Assembly: GCA_903944085.1 (NCBI GenBank) | Contig: CAJAQO010000004.1 | Coordinates: forward strand, 1-34,075 | Reading direction: 5' to 3' | DNA from: an uncultured Verrucomicrobia subdivision 3 bacterium | Lineage (GTDB): Bacteria > Verrucomicrobiota > Verrucomicrobiia > Limisphaerales > UBA11358 | DNA length: 34,075 nt | Shown: in pieces, positions 16,433-24,491 of the stretch | Numbering within the stretch: the stretch's first letter is position 1 | How the letters are laid out: every line of letters starts with the position of its first letter | Program-made: the position numbers and the translations under genes | The notes under the pieces: generated by a model | What the model was told of the DNA's origin: nothing | Databases searched by the model: none | Seen by the model: only the letters and a program-made list of their open reading frames with translations

Positions 16433-16805
16433 AGCACATTCCAGTGTTTGGCCGTTTCATTTCCTCAATTTGCTCTGAGTTTTCTAATGGTCCATGAAAG
16501 ATCAAGCTGAGGCAACTCGAATCACCCCATTTGGTGAAAACATCTCTAATGTGGAGTGCGCGGACAAGTCTGCGCTTTGGAACGGGGAGACACGTCTCCC
16601 CGTCGGAAAGCGACGAAGTGTTGCCGCACTCAAAAAACAACGGTGCTGTCGCCGGCCTGCCGGCGACGGTCGCGAATTCAAATGATCGTCGAATTCTTGG
16701 CGATTTCTCCGCGAGCAGCCGGCCGGGCCGGGTTCTAGGAATTGTGCTGCCCGGATTGCTGGAAGTGCCCAGATGAACTGATGGCATCGGATTGCGATAT
16801 ATGAT
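16433..16805. other. Spacer between the two HDOD genes
   Basis: No convincing ORF is seen here. The stretch holds copy 2 of the triple-hairpin repeat (16545-16629). A promoter for the downstream HDOD gene on minus would be expected, but no clear hexamer pair is seen. GCCGGC-C-TGCCGGC lies near 16655-16668. Confidence 0.5.
16545..16629 (+). repeat. Triple-hairpin palindromic repeat, copy 2
   Basis: The 74-bp core (16556-16629) is in inverted orientation to copy 1 (139-223). Its three palindromes are 16558-16575, 16584-16601 (GGGGAGAC-AC-GTCTCCCC, perfect) and a degenerate 16610-16627. Relative to copy 1 the middle stem replaces a T-A pair with G-C, a compensatory change. The TCTAATGTGGA flank is shared. 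Confidence 0.85.
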
Positions 16806-17678
16806 TCAGTTCGACTGGTTAAACTGGTTAAAAGTGAGCTTCGAGAATCCCTGGACATGCCGCAGGCCGTCATCAATTTGCTGGATCAGTTCGGGCAATT
16901 CCTTATCGGTCAAACCCAGCAGTGGCAGCGCGTTGGGATTGCAACGCGTGGTGTCGCACATCTGCGCCGCGTCAATGGACAGGAAATGGGCCAGATTATT
17001 TGCCAGTTTAATGATGGCCACCAGCCGCCCGGGAGCGGCGACGGAACTGGATGCGCTGTGATGGTGCCGCACGGCCGCCACAATAGTGTCGGGCAATCCC
17101 CAGCGCGCCAGCAACTCGGCCCCCAGCGCGGCATGTTCCACGCCGAAAACTTCCTGTTCCGCCCGGTCTAGCTTTAAATGGCAAACGCCATGCAGCCGCA
17201 CCAGCTCGGCATAGTGCGAATCCTCGACGGATGCCAAAATCAGCTTGCCGATGTCATGCAGCAGCCCGGCGGTGAAGGCGACCGCTTGAGGTTCATCCAC
17301 CCGTTTCGCAATGGCGCCCGCCGCCACCGCGCTGATCACGGAATGACGCCACAACTTGTTCAGGTCCATTCCGCCGAAAGTTTTCAGCCGGGTGAACGTG
17401 CTGGCGGTGACCAGCGCGACCACCGTGTTATACACCTCGTGGAAACCGAGGCGGGTGACGACTTCAAAGATGTCCGTTGCTGGCAGTGCGCCGCTGAAAT
17501 GCGCGCTGTTGCAGCGATTCAATACCTTGCCCGTCAGCGACGGATCATGCCGGATCAGCTCCACCACCCGGTGAATGTCCCGGTCAGGATCACTGAACAG
17601 GTCGAGCAGCTTGGTCGCCACAATCGGCGCCGGCGGAAGGTCCTTGACGGCGTCAATGTATTGGTCAGCGGATTGCAT
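16806..17678 (-). CDS. HDOD-domain signalling protein (second of two)
   Basis: This protein has 290 residues from ATG 17678 (MQSADQYIDAVKDLPPAPIVATKLL), which has GGGA about 8 bases upstream; the frame extends 18 codons further to 17732 without family support. One HDOD domain spans about residues 10-225: DPSLTGKVLNRCNSAHFSG, LGFHEVYNTVVALVTAS, LWRHSVISAVAAGAIAKRV, GLLHDIGKLI. The tail, with LPELIQQIDDGLRHVQGF, parallels the paralogue at 15581-16432. It lies 81 bp downstream of an MCP gene on the same strand, suggesting co-transcription and a role downstream of chemosensory signalling. The last codons (FNQFNQSN) derive from a 9-bp tandem repeat near 16811-16831. Confidence 0.92.
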   Translation of the reverse strand: MQSADQYIDAVKDLPPAPIVATKLLDLFSDPDRDIHRVVELIRHDPSLTGKVLNRCNSAHFSGALPATDIFEVVTRLGFHEVYNTVVALVTASTFTRLKTFGGMDLNKLWRHSVISAVAAGAIAKRVDEPQAVAFTAGLLHDIGKLILASVEDSHYAELVRLHGVCHLKLDRAEQEVFGVEHAALGAELLARWGLPDTIVAAVRHHHSASSSVAAPGRLVAIIKLANNLAHFLSIDAAQMCDTTRCNPNALPLLGLTDKELPELIQQIDDGLRHVQGFSKLTFNQFNQSN

Positions 17679-17759
17679 AATGATTATTCCCGGATGGCCG
17701 GTGGAGCCGCGACGGCAGCACCCAGCGGTCAAAATGTTTTACCGACCGACTTCAATGTT

Positions 17760-19775
17760 TCAAAAATCCTTGAAATCTCCGTCCAGCGGGATTTCGCTCC
17801 GGCGGCCGTTTGCCGCCGTCAAGCTCGGAGCCTGCGGCGCATGGCCGTTGCCATTGCCATTATGCCCGTTGGCGCTGAAGGCCGGCAGCCGGGAAGCGGC
17901 GGCCTTGGCCGGCTGCGATTCCTGTGTGCGCCCGAGGTTGGCGGCCGATGGCCGGCGCACCGGGGCTTCGCTCTTGCCGCCCACGAGCTGCAACAAATCC
18001 GCGACGGAATGTTTCATGACCTCGGCCTGTGAATTCAATTCTTCGGCGGCGGCGGCGCTCTCCTCGGCGGTGGCCGCATTGCTCTGCGTCACCTTGTCCA
18101 TCTGTCCTACAGCGGTGTTGATTTGCGTGATGCCCTCGGTTTGCTCGCGGGAAGCGTTGGCCACTTCGGTCACCAACTCATCCACCTGCCGCACCTTGGT
18201 GACAATCTCATTCAAAGCCGCCGCCACCTTGCCGGTGATTTCCACGCCCTGGCCGGTCTTGATGATGGCACCCTCGATTTTGCCGGACGTTTCCTTCGCC
18301 GCCTGCGCGCAGCGTTGCGAGAGGTTGCGGACTTCATCCGCCACCACGGCAAAGCCCATGCCGGCCTCACCGGCGCGCGCCGCTTCGACGGCGGCGTTGA
18401 GCGCGAGAATGTTCGTTTGAAACGCGATTTCATCAATGGTCTTGATGATCTTGGCAATGTCATCGCTCGACACCTTGATGGCGGCCATCGCGGCGGCCAT
18501 GGTTTGCATGTCGCCCACGCCCTTGTCGGCGGCGTCGCGGGCTTCCTTGGCGAGGTCATTGGCCTTCCGGGCATTCTCAGAATTGCGTTTGGTCATCGAA
18601 GCCATTTCCTCCAGCGAAGAACTGGTTTCTTCCAGCGACGACGCCTGCTGGCTGGAGCCTTCCGCCAGCGTCTGGCTGGCGGCGGAAACCTGGCCGGACG
18701 CGGCGGAAACCTGGTTGGAACCGTCATCCAGCGCATGAGCCACGGCGGTCAGCACCCGGTTGGAATTGCGGATGATGAAAAACGCCACGGTGAAGCCGAC
18801 CGCGAGCGCGACGACGAGTCCGAGAATCATCGTCCACGAAGCGGAGGTGAGTTTCTGGGTGGAGACATTGGCGGCCTCCACGGTGCGTTTCATGCCGGTG
18901 TCCTGGGTATCGTTAAGCAGTTCGTTCACCCGGCTAATCGCTTCAAGGCGTTTCATCGCCACATCGGAGAGCGCCTCATCGTCTGCCATGATTTGCTTCA
19001 TGGCCTCACGGTAGGCATTGGCGCTGACTTTGACGCGGGCCATCTGGTCAATGTTTTCCTGGGTATGAAGCAGCGGGGACAACACCTCGAACTTTTTGTT
19101 CATTACGTCGAAGTTGGTCAAACCTTCTTCAATGAGTTGGGAATCGCGGAGCGCCTGCGATTTGAAGGCCGCGATGCGCGCGGCATTCCCCGCCCCGCGA
19201 ATGTCATTCGCCAGCGCCAGCTGGTTGGCGCGCTCCTGCAACTTGGCCGGCTCGGTGTTGGTCTTGAGTTCGCTGGCGAGCTTTTCTTGCTCAGAAACAA
19301 TCAGCGTGTCAATGTAGGCAATGAAGTCCGCCGCCAGTCCATTCATCTTCTCCCGCGTGGCGGCGATATCCTTGTTCTTGGTTTCGGTCTGGGTAATCAG
19401 CTCCTCATAACTTTGCAGCGCCGGGTCCAGCGCTCGGAGATTCTCCTGCAACTTGACCAGCTCCGGATGCGCCTCCGAAAGTTTCTGGGCCAGCACCTGC
19501 TGGTGATGCACCTCCTCCAAAGCCTTGCGGGCGGCGTCCAGAAAAGCCGGCTCCGCCGTGTAGCCATAGCTGCGGGCGGCCAGCGCGGCTTGCGCGAAAG
19601 CACCCTGCAAATCCGTGGCGATCTGCGTCTCCGGCACGAAACTCTCCGCCAGCGTCTGCGCCTGGCCGCGCACCGACTTCATGCTGAAGACGGCCATGCC
19701 ACCCAGCAAAGCGGCGATGAAGATCAACGTTCCGAAACCGAGCGCGATTTTTTTTCCGATGGTCATGTTTTGCAT
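17760..19775 (-). CDS. Methyl-accepting chemotaxis protein 1
   Basis: This is a 671-residue inner-membrane chemoreceptor. A first TM lies at about residues 8-30, a large helical periplasmic sensor at about 31-312, and a second TM at about 314-335. A cytoplasmic signalling rod follows with its conserved tip [23 protein letters not shown] (about 448-470). Only about 25 residues separate the second TM from the rod, so no complete HAMP domain is apparent. The rod is nearly identical to that of the MCP at 21515-23164, indicating recent duplication or conversion, while the sensors differ. Residues 590-660 form a Gly/Asn/Ala-rich linker, and the protein ends [11 protein letters not shown] exactly like the other MCP. 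The gene follows cheW by 42 bp. ATG 19775 is used; ATG at codon 4 is an alternative. Confidence 0.95.
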   Translation of the reverse strand: MQNMTIGKKIALGFGTLIFIAALLGGMAVFSMKSVRGQAQTLAESFVPETQIATDLQGAFAQAALAARSYGYTAEPAFLDAARKALEEVHHQQVLAQKLSEAHPELVKLQENLRALDPALQSYEELITQTETKNKDIAATREKMNGLAADFIAYIDTLIVSEQEKLASELKTNTEPAKLQERANQLALANDIRGAGNAARIAAFKSQALRDSQLIEEGLTNFDVMNKKFEVLSPLLHTQENIDQMARVKVSANAYREAMKQIMADDEALSDVAMKRLEAISRVNELLNDTQDTGMKRTVEAANVSTQKLTSASWTMILGLVVALAVGFTVAFFIIRNSNRVLTAVAHALDDGSNQVSAASGQVSAASQTLAEGSSQQASSLEETSSSLEEMASMTKRNSENARKANDLAKEARDAADKGVGDMQTMAAAMAAIKVSSDDIAKIIKTIDEIAFQTNILALNAAVEAARAGEAGMGFAVVADEVRNLSQRCAQAAKETSGKIEGAIIKTGQGVEITGKVAAALNEIVTKVRQVDELVTEVANASREQTEGITQINTAVGQMDKVTQSNAATAEESAAAAEELNSQAEVMKHSVADLLQLVGGKSEAPVRRPSAANLGRTQESQPAKAAASRLPAFSANGHNGNGNGHAPQAPSLTAANGRRSEIPLDGDFKDF

Positions 19776-19817
19776 AAAAGAATGTTGGTGGTTGTGATTG
19801 GCGATTGTGCTTGGAGA

Positions 19818-20330
19818 TTAAATGGATTGGGTCATGGATTGGGAAACCTGACGCGGAGCCGGACTGAGCACCCGCTCGAGATTCAGCAGCACTTTGACGC
19901 CGCCGTTGAGTTTGGCCACTCCCAGAATGAACTGGGTGGAAATTTCGGTGCCAAACTCGGGCACCGGTTCGAGCTGAGTCGCCGCGATGTTGACCACTTC
20001 CTCCACGGTGTCCACCACCAGGCCCAACTGGCTCGCGTTGCCATCCGACCAAGTCACCTTCACCACGATAATGCAGGTTTGCGTGGTGGTCGCCGACGGG
20101 GCCAAACCGAAGCGCCGGCCCAGATCCATGACGGGAATGATCTTGCCGCGCAAATTGACCACGCCGCACACATGCGCCGGCATCTGCGGCATGGCCGTGA
20201 TCCGCGTCCACTGGATGATCTCGCGCAGCTTGAGCACCGGCAGGCCGTAGGTTTCTTTTTGCAGGGTGAACGTCAGGTATTTGCCCGCAAGGGCAGCGGT
20301 GTCCACCGGCGCAGCGAGTTCAGCAGTCAT
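19818..20330 (-). CDS. cheW: Chemotaxis scaffold protein CheW
   Basis: This 170-residue cytoplasmic adaptor couples chemoreceptors to CheA. The CheW fold is seen in KYLTFTLQKETYGLPVLKLREII, MPQMPAHVCGVVNLRGKIIPVMDLGRRFGL, and LGLVVDTVEEVVNI. The start is ATG 20330 (MTAELAAPVDTAALAGKY); the frame runs 27 codons further but through the upstream terminator region, which argues against the longer form. It is the first gene after a strong terminator (20381-20446), so it likely has its own promoter or is reached by read-through. It leads cheW-mcp1-HDOD in the same direction. Confidence 0.92.
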   Translation of the reverse strand: MTAELAAPVDTAALAGKYLTFTLQKETYGLPVLKLREIIQWTRITAMPQMPAHVCGVVNLRGKIIPVMDLGRRFGLAPSATTTQTCIIVVKVTWSDGNASQLGLVVDTVEEVVNIAATQLEPVPEFGTEISTQFILGVAKLNGGVKVLLNLERVLSPAPRQVSQSMTQSI

Positions 20331-20380
20331 AGTTCGCAATTTTCCATGGTTCCAGAGCCGCCCATCGCCGGGGCCGTTGC

Positions 20381-20446
20381 GGCAAACAAAAAAGGCACAA
20401 CTGGAAACCATTCTCTCAGCGAGAGAAATCGTTCAGTTGTGCCTTT
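20381..20446 (-). terminator. Strong rho-independent terminator in front of cheW
   Basis: A 13-bp perfect stem pairs 20391-20403 with 20434-20446, enclosing a 7-bp hairpin TTCTCTC-AGC-GAGAGAA (20411-20427). On minus it is followed by TTTTTTGTTT. It lies 51 bp upstream of the cheW start, so it either ends the upstream response-regulator transcript, or acts as an attenuator, or is the 3' end of a small RNA. Confidence 0.85.
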
Positions 20447-20567
20447 ATCTGACAGGCCCAAAGTCCTGTCCGCAAAAGCTCCCGCAACAATTGCGGGTCA
20501 AATTCAATTCTTCATCGGCCGCTCCGGAGAAAGCTTTAGAAATATTTTTTGAAGCCCATCCACCCAT
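20445..20567 (-). CDS. Possible 40-residue leader ORF ending at the cheW-leader terminator
   Basis: Minus-strand ATG 20567 opens 40 codons whose stop overlaps the foot of the terminator stem. The product begins MGGWASKNISKAF and includes NLTRNCCGSFCGQDFGPVR. GGCGG lies upstream and a stop codon directly precedes the ATG. No family is recognised. The frame crosses two hairpins (20481-20497 and 20451-20470). It may be a chance ORF, or a leader peptide for attenuation. Confidence 0.25.
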   Translation of the reverse strand: MGGWASKNISKAFSGAADEELNLTRNCCGSFCGQDFGPVR

Positions 20568-20599
20568 TTACATGCCGCCGCCCATTGCTCAAATGTCAC

Positions 20600-21346
20600 C
20601 TAGCGGAGCAGATTCTCGAGTTCCTTCCGCAGTTCGCCCAGCTCCTTGCTTTTAAAATGATCCTTGGTGTGGCCGAGGACGCTGATGGTCTTGCGCACAG
20701 CGTTGATCAATTCCTGCTTTTCCACCGCCGTATCCGTGCCCAGCCGTTCGCCGTCGTGAATCAACAAGTGTTCCAGATCCATCAAGCCGACGACAAGTTG
20801 GCGCAGCGTCAACCGCACATAGCTCTGCATCGTGGCCTGCCGGTTGGCCGGCGTGACCTGCTGGAGCAGCGCTTGAATGCGGCCGATTTCCCGCTCCCAA
20901 TCTTGCAGCCGTTGCCGGCTATCCTTCAGCACGCGCAAGTTCCGGCGTTCCGCCACCGCCGCGTCGAGCAGGCGGCAAAGCTCGTCCATGTCCGGCGGCT
21001 TGGTCAGATAGGCCATCACCCGCAGGCGCACCGAACGCGAAGCCGTCTCCACCGTGGGGCTGCCCGTCAGCAGGATTACCGGCAGCCCTTCGCTGACGCC
21101 CGGCATTTTTTCAATCAACTCCAGTTGAGAATTCCCCGGCATGTTGATGTCCGAAAGCAGCACGTCATACTCTTTCGTTCCCAGTGCCTCGGCGGCTTCG
21201 GCTCCGGAACTGGCAAAATCGCAGGCGAAGCCCGCGCGGATGAGACATTGGCCCACGCCGCTGCGCACTTGCGCATCATCATCGGCAAACAGGATGCTGC
21301 CACGGGCGGGCGGTTCAGGCGTGACGACGGTGTCGGGTTTGGTCAT
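20600..21346 (-). CDS. Response regulator with receiver domain
   Basis: In this 248-residue cytoplasmic protein, residues 16-125 form a receiver domain: acidic cluster D22-D24, phosphoacceptor D66 in LLSDINMPG, T94 in LLTGSP, and K116 in YLTKPP. The rest (about 130-248) is helical and charged, with coiled-coil-like stretches and no recognised DNA-binding or enzymatic domain, so an interaction or scaffold output is likely. ATG 21346 is used. It lies 168 bp downstream of an MCP on the same strand and is followed by the cheW-leader terminator. Its kinase is presumably a CheA encoded elsewhere, or another histidine kinase. Confidence 0.92.
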   Translation of the reverse strand: MTKPDTVVTPEPPARGSILFADDDAQVRSGVGQCLIRAGFACDFASSGAEAAEALGTKEYDVLLSDINMPGNSQLELIEKMPGVSEGLPVILLTGSPTVETASRSVRLRVMAYLTKPPDMDELCRLLDAAVAERRNLRVLKDSRQRLQDWEREIGRIQALLQQVTPANRQATMQSYVRLTLRQLVVGLMDLEHLLIHDGERLGTDTAVEKQELINAVRKTISVLGHTKDHFKSKELGELRKELENLLR

Positions 21347-21514
21347 GCGGCATTTATCGTTTTGCGACAGCGGTTCCCTAAAAGTTTGTTGAACTCGGTG
21401 ATATTGGAATCAAGCTACACGAAGCCCGCCGCGTTGGCTAGGCTGGTTTGTCGCCAGCAACATTTACTTTGAGCAAGCCAAAAGGGCGAGCGTTCACCAA
21501 AGCCGGCCCACCGT

Positions 21515-23164
21515 CTAAAAATCCTTAAAATCGCCGTCCAGCGGAATTTCACCCCGGCGCTTGGCGGTCGTGGACCAGCCGGCGGCGGCTGGAGCTTGGC
21601 CGTTGCCATTCGCATGGCCATTGGTCGGTGCGGGCCGTTTTGACTGCGGCCTGGCGGCCTGAAAATTTTTGTTCTCCACAGAGTGAACATTCGGCTGCCA
21701 GCCGGCAGCGGCAGGCTGGCCATCCACCAATTGCAACAGTTCGGCCACGGACTGCTTCATGAGTTCGGCCTGCGAGTTCAGTTCCTCGGCGGCGGCGGCG
21801 CTTTCCTCGGCATTGGCGGCGTTGCTCTGCGTCACTTTGTCCATCTGTCCCACGGCCGTGTTGACCTGCGTGATGCCGTCGGTCTGTTCGCGAGTGGCTC
21901 CGGCCACTTCGGTCACCAACTCATCCACCTGCCGAACTTTGGCGACGATGTCATTCAAGGCCGCCGCCACTTTGCCGGTGATTTCCACGCCCTGGCCCGC
22001 CTTGGTAATAGCGCCTTCGATTTTTCCGGAAGTCTCCTTCGCCGCTTGCGCACAGCGTTGCGCAAGATTCCGCACCTCGTCGGCTACGACGGCAAAACCC
22101 ATGCCGGCTTCGCCCGCGCGCGCCGCTTCCACGGCGGCATTCAGCGCGAGAATGTTCGTTTGAAACGCGATCTCATCAATGGTCTTGATGATCTTGGCAA
22201 TGTCGTCGCTCGACACCTTGATGGCGGCCATCGCGGCGGCCATCGTCTGCATGTCGCCTGCGCCTTTGTCGGCGGCGTCGCGGGCTTGCTTGGCAATGTC
22301 ATTGGCCTGGCGCGCATTCTCGGCATTGCGTCTGGTCATCGAAGCCATTTCTTCCAGCGAAGCACTCGTTTCTTCCAGCGACGAGGCCTGTTCGCTGGCA
22401 CCTTCCGCCAGCGTCTGGCTGGAGGCGGAAACCTGCGCGGCAGCGCTCGCCACCTGCCGGGAACCGTCGCTGAGGGAACTGCTGATGCCGCGCAAAATGC
22501 GCGCGGTGCTCCGAATGATGGCGAAGGCGATTCCGATCCCGGCCAGCGTGGCCAGACTTAAGCCGATCAAAATGCCCGCCTGGGACGTAACCACAGCCGT
22601 TTGAATATTCTTCGAGGTGCCATCGGCGTCCGCTTTGATGAAGTCAATGAACGCATCCAGCGCGGCAATATACTGGGCGTGGGCCGGATCAAATTCGCGG
22701 CGGCCAAGCAAATAGGCTTTCGCGCTGGCGTCGGTGTTGGTGGTGCCGGCGCGGCTTAAATCCATCACCAGCGCACGAACCCGGTTGTTTTCGGCACGGG
22801 CGATTTTGACTTTGTCCAGCAAGGCGCGGCCATTGGCATCCGTGATGAGCCGGTCCAGCGCGTCGTAAAGTTTTCCGTTGTCCACCGAACCAGCTGCCAT
22901 GGTGGCCTCCAGTTGCGCCATGTCCGCCTTGTCCACGCTGCCGATGTGCTTATAAATGAGTTGGACCTGGTCCTTGGCGTTACGCTGCACCTGATAAACC
23001 ATCTCGATGGCGGGGAGCGACTGTTTGGCAATGCGGTCGGAATGGCCGCTGATGGCAATCAAGCGGGTGAAGGCAAAAATGCCGAGCGCCAGGGCGATGA
23101 TAATCACGCTGGCAAAGCCGAACGTGATGCGTTTTCCAATAGTCAGGTTTTTTATAATTTGCAT
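21515..23164 (-). CDS. Methyl-accepting chemotaxis protein 2
   Basis: This is a 549-residue inner-membrane chemoreceptor. A first TM lies at about residues 13-33, a four-helix-bundle-like periplasmic sensor at about 35-190 (much smaller than in MCP 1), and a second TM at about 195-217. A signalling rod follows with [23 protein letters not shown] at the tip. As in MCP 1, no complete HAMP domain is visible after the second TM. The C-terminus has a Gly/Asn/Ala/Gln-rich linker and ends [14 protein letters not shown] 23164 starts the phrase [17 protein letters not shown]. Being first in the minus-strand cluster, its upstream region is the likely main control point and holds paired AT-rich palindromes. 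Confidence 0.95.
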   Translation of the reverse strand: MQIIKNLTIGKRITFGFASVIIIALALGIFAFTRLIAISGHSDRIAKQSLPAIEMVYQVQRNAKDQVQLIYKHIGSVDKADMAQLEATMAAGSVDNGKLYDALDRLITDANGRALLDKVKIARAENNRVRALVMDLSRAGTTNTDASAKAYLLGRREFDPAHAQYIAALDAFIDFIKADADGTSKNIQTAVVTSQAGILIGLSLATLAGIGIAFAIIRSTARILRGISSSLSDGSRQVASAAAQVSASSQTLAEGASEQASSLEETSASLEEMASMTRRNAENARQANDIAKQARDAADKGAGDMQTMAAAMAAIKVSSDDIAKIIKTIDEIAFQTNILALNAAVEAARAGEAGMGFAVVADEVRNLAQRCAQAAKETSGKIEGAITKAGQGVEITGKVAAALNDIVAKVRQVDELVTEVAGATREQTDGITQVNTAVGQMDKVTQSNAANAEESAAAAEELNSQAELMKQSVAELLQLVDGQPAAAGWQPNVHSVENKNFQAARPQSKRPAPTNGHANGNGQAPAAAGWSTTAKRRGEIPLDGDFKDF

Positions 23165-23466
23165 GTTTTGGTCAGGCTGAATTAATTTCCGCCGCCACGT
23201 GAAAACGAGACGCTAGCCCGCCAAAATTTGGCTGGCAGCGTGGCTTCAAGCAACGGTTCTGACAGAATTAATTCAAGATGACTGGCTTCAGAGTCATCCA
23301 AAGTCAGCAATGATATATCGGCGAACGGAGCCGCAACTTGAGCAGATTATGCCCGCAAAATCTGGCGAGGAGTTGCCGTAAAATTGTGGCACCGCGATCC
23401 ATCCCAAAACGCATGAGATCGCCTGCCTGCGGATATTCTCCGAACAATGATCCTTGGTCAGCCGGC
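23165..23466. promoter_or_regulatory. Upstream region of the chemosensory cluster, with AT-rich palindromes
   Basis: No ORF is supported in this 302-bp spacer. It contains GAATTAATTC (23265-23274, a perfect palindrome) and GAATTAATTT (23179-23188). With flanks they form a 10-bp inverted repeat (23178-23187 with 23266-23275). A further hairpin has a 7-bp stem, 23277-23283 with 23292-23298. The two AT-rich sites lie within 115 bp of the MCP 2 start and could be operators. Nothing recognisable is seen from 23300 to 23466. Confidence 0.4.
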
Positions 23467-24345
23467 TCACGCCAGCGCCCGCAGCCACGGCAAAATGACG
23501 AGGAGGGCGAACAGAATTCCGGCAGCGAGATTAAGCCATCGGCGATGCGCCAGCCGGGGCACCCAGGTCAGCAGCGAACCCAGCAGCAGGCCGGCCACAA
23601 ACCCACCCACGTGGGCCAGCACATCCGCTTCCGGACTCGTGCCCACAAATACAAACAGCAGCAGCCCGCCGATGATCGCGCCGGTAAATCGCCGGAACGA
23701 GATAGGATTTCGTTGCGTCAGCAGATGCAACGGCTGGATGGTGAGCATTCCCAACGCACCCATCACCATGCCCGAGGCGCCGAGGCCGAGATGCGATTCG
23801 CCATAGCCCAGCCAAGTAACGACGTTGCCGGCCGCGCCAGCCAAATATGCGGCCAACAAACCGACACCCGAACCGTAGCGGCCCATCGCCAGCCCCAGAA
23901 ACACCAGCCCAAAAACGGCATTCATCGCCAGATGCGAGAGATCAGCGTGCAACCAAACGGCGGTGAACAGTCGCCACCATTCGCCATGCAGCAAAGCCAT
24001 TCCGTCCATCCGGCCCAAGTTCCGCAAATCTGGCCGGACCTCGCTCCACCAAAAAAAGAGCACGATCAGCAAAATCCAACTCGCGCAACTCCAGTCAAAA
24101 AACAAACCCGGTTGGAAAACGGTTCGACGCCAGCGCCAGCGGGCATTCTCCAGCCGGTATTGGTGAATGGCCTGAAGCGCTTTTTCGTGATCCTCTGGCG
24201 CGACGGCCAAGGCCCAGCCGGTTTCTGCCGACTGCTCAATGACGTGTTCGATGGCCTGACTGTAAAGCACCAGACTCCAATCCATGGCCTCGCGCCGCGT
24301 GCGGGCGGAAATGCGGCTGACCGGCGCTGGCGTGGTTTCGGGCAT
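23467..24345 (-). CDS. Rhomboid-family intramembrane serine protease
   Basis: This 292-residue protein cleaves substrates within the membrane. An N-terminal cytoplasmic region (about residues 1-80) is followed by six to seven hydrophobic segments. Visible are HGEWWRLFTAVWLHADLSHLAMN (H133, H138, N142), the catalytic serine in GLGASGM (S191), and the catalytic histidine in LAHVGGFVAG (H245), so the Ser-His dyad is intact. ATG 24345 (MPETTPAPVS) is chosen; ATG 24285 (MDWSLVLYSQ), preceded by GAGG, is a real alternative, and the frame also extends to 24408. It is divergent from the TauE gene across 146 bp. Its substrate is unknown. Confidence 0.92.
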   Translation of the reverse strand: MPETTPAPVSRISARTRREAMDWSLVLYSQAIEHVIEQSAETGWALAVAPEDHEKALQAIHQYRLENARWRWRRTVFQPGLFFDWSCASWILLIVLFFWWSEVRPDLRNLGRMDGMALLHGEWWRLFTAVWLHADLSHLAMNAVFGLVFLGLAMGRYGSGVGLLAAYLAGAAGNVVTWLGYGESHLGLGASGMVMGALGMLTIQPLHLLTQRNPISFRRFTGAIIGGLLLFVFVGTSPEADVLAHVGGFVAGLLLGSLLTWVPRLAHRRWLNLAAGILFALLVILPWLRALA

Positions 24346-24491
24346 GGATCGGCTGTCCGTTTGAATACCGCAAGCCGGCTCCGGACGCAACTGCCGTCGC
24401 GCCGGCAAAATAACTTTTAGCGGCGTTGCCGCCGCCGGCGCTGCGTTTTTCCCTCGCTTTTTGGACGGCTTGACCTACACGATGGCGCGGC

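Noticed and set aside
18123-20552. Plus-strand open frame of 809 codons opposite MCP 1 and cheW
   Set aside because: Histidine, arginine and glycine-rich shadow; it crosses three real minus-strand features and has no domain.
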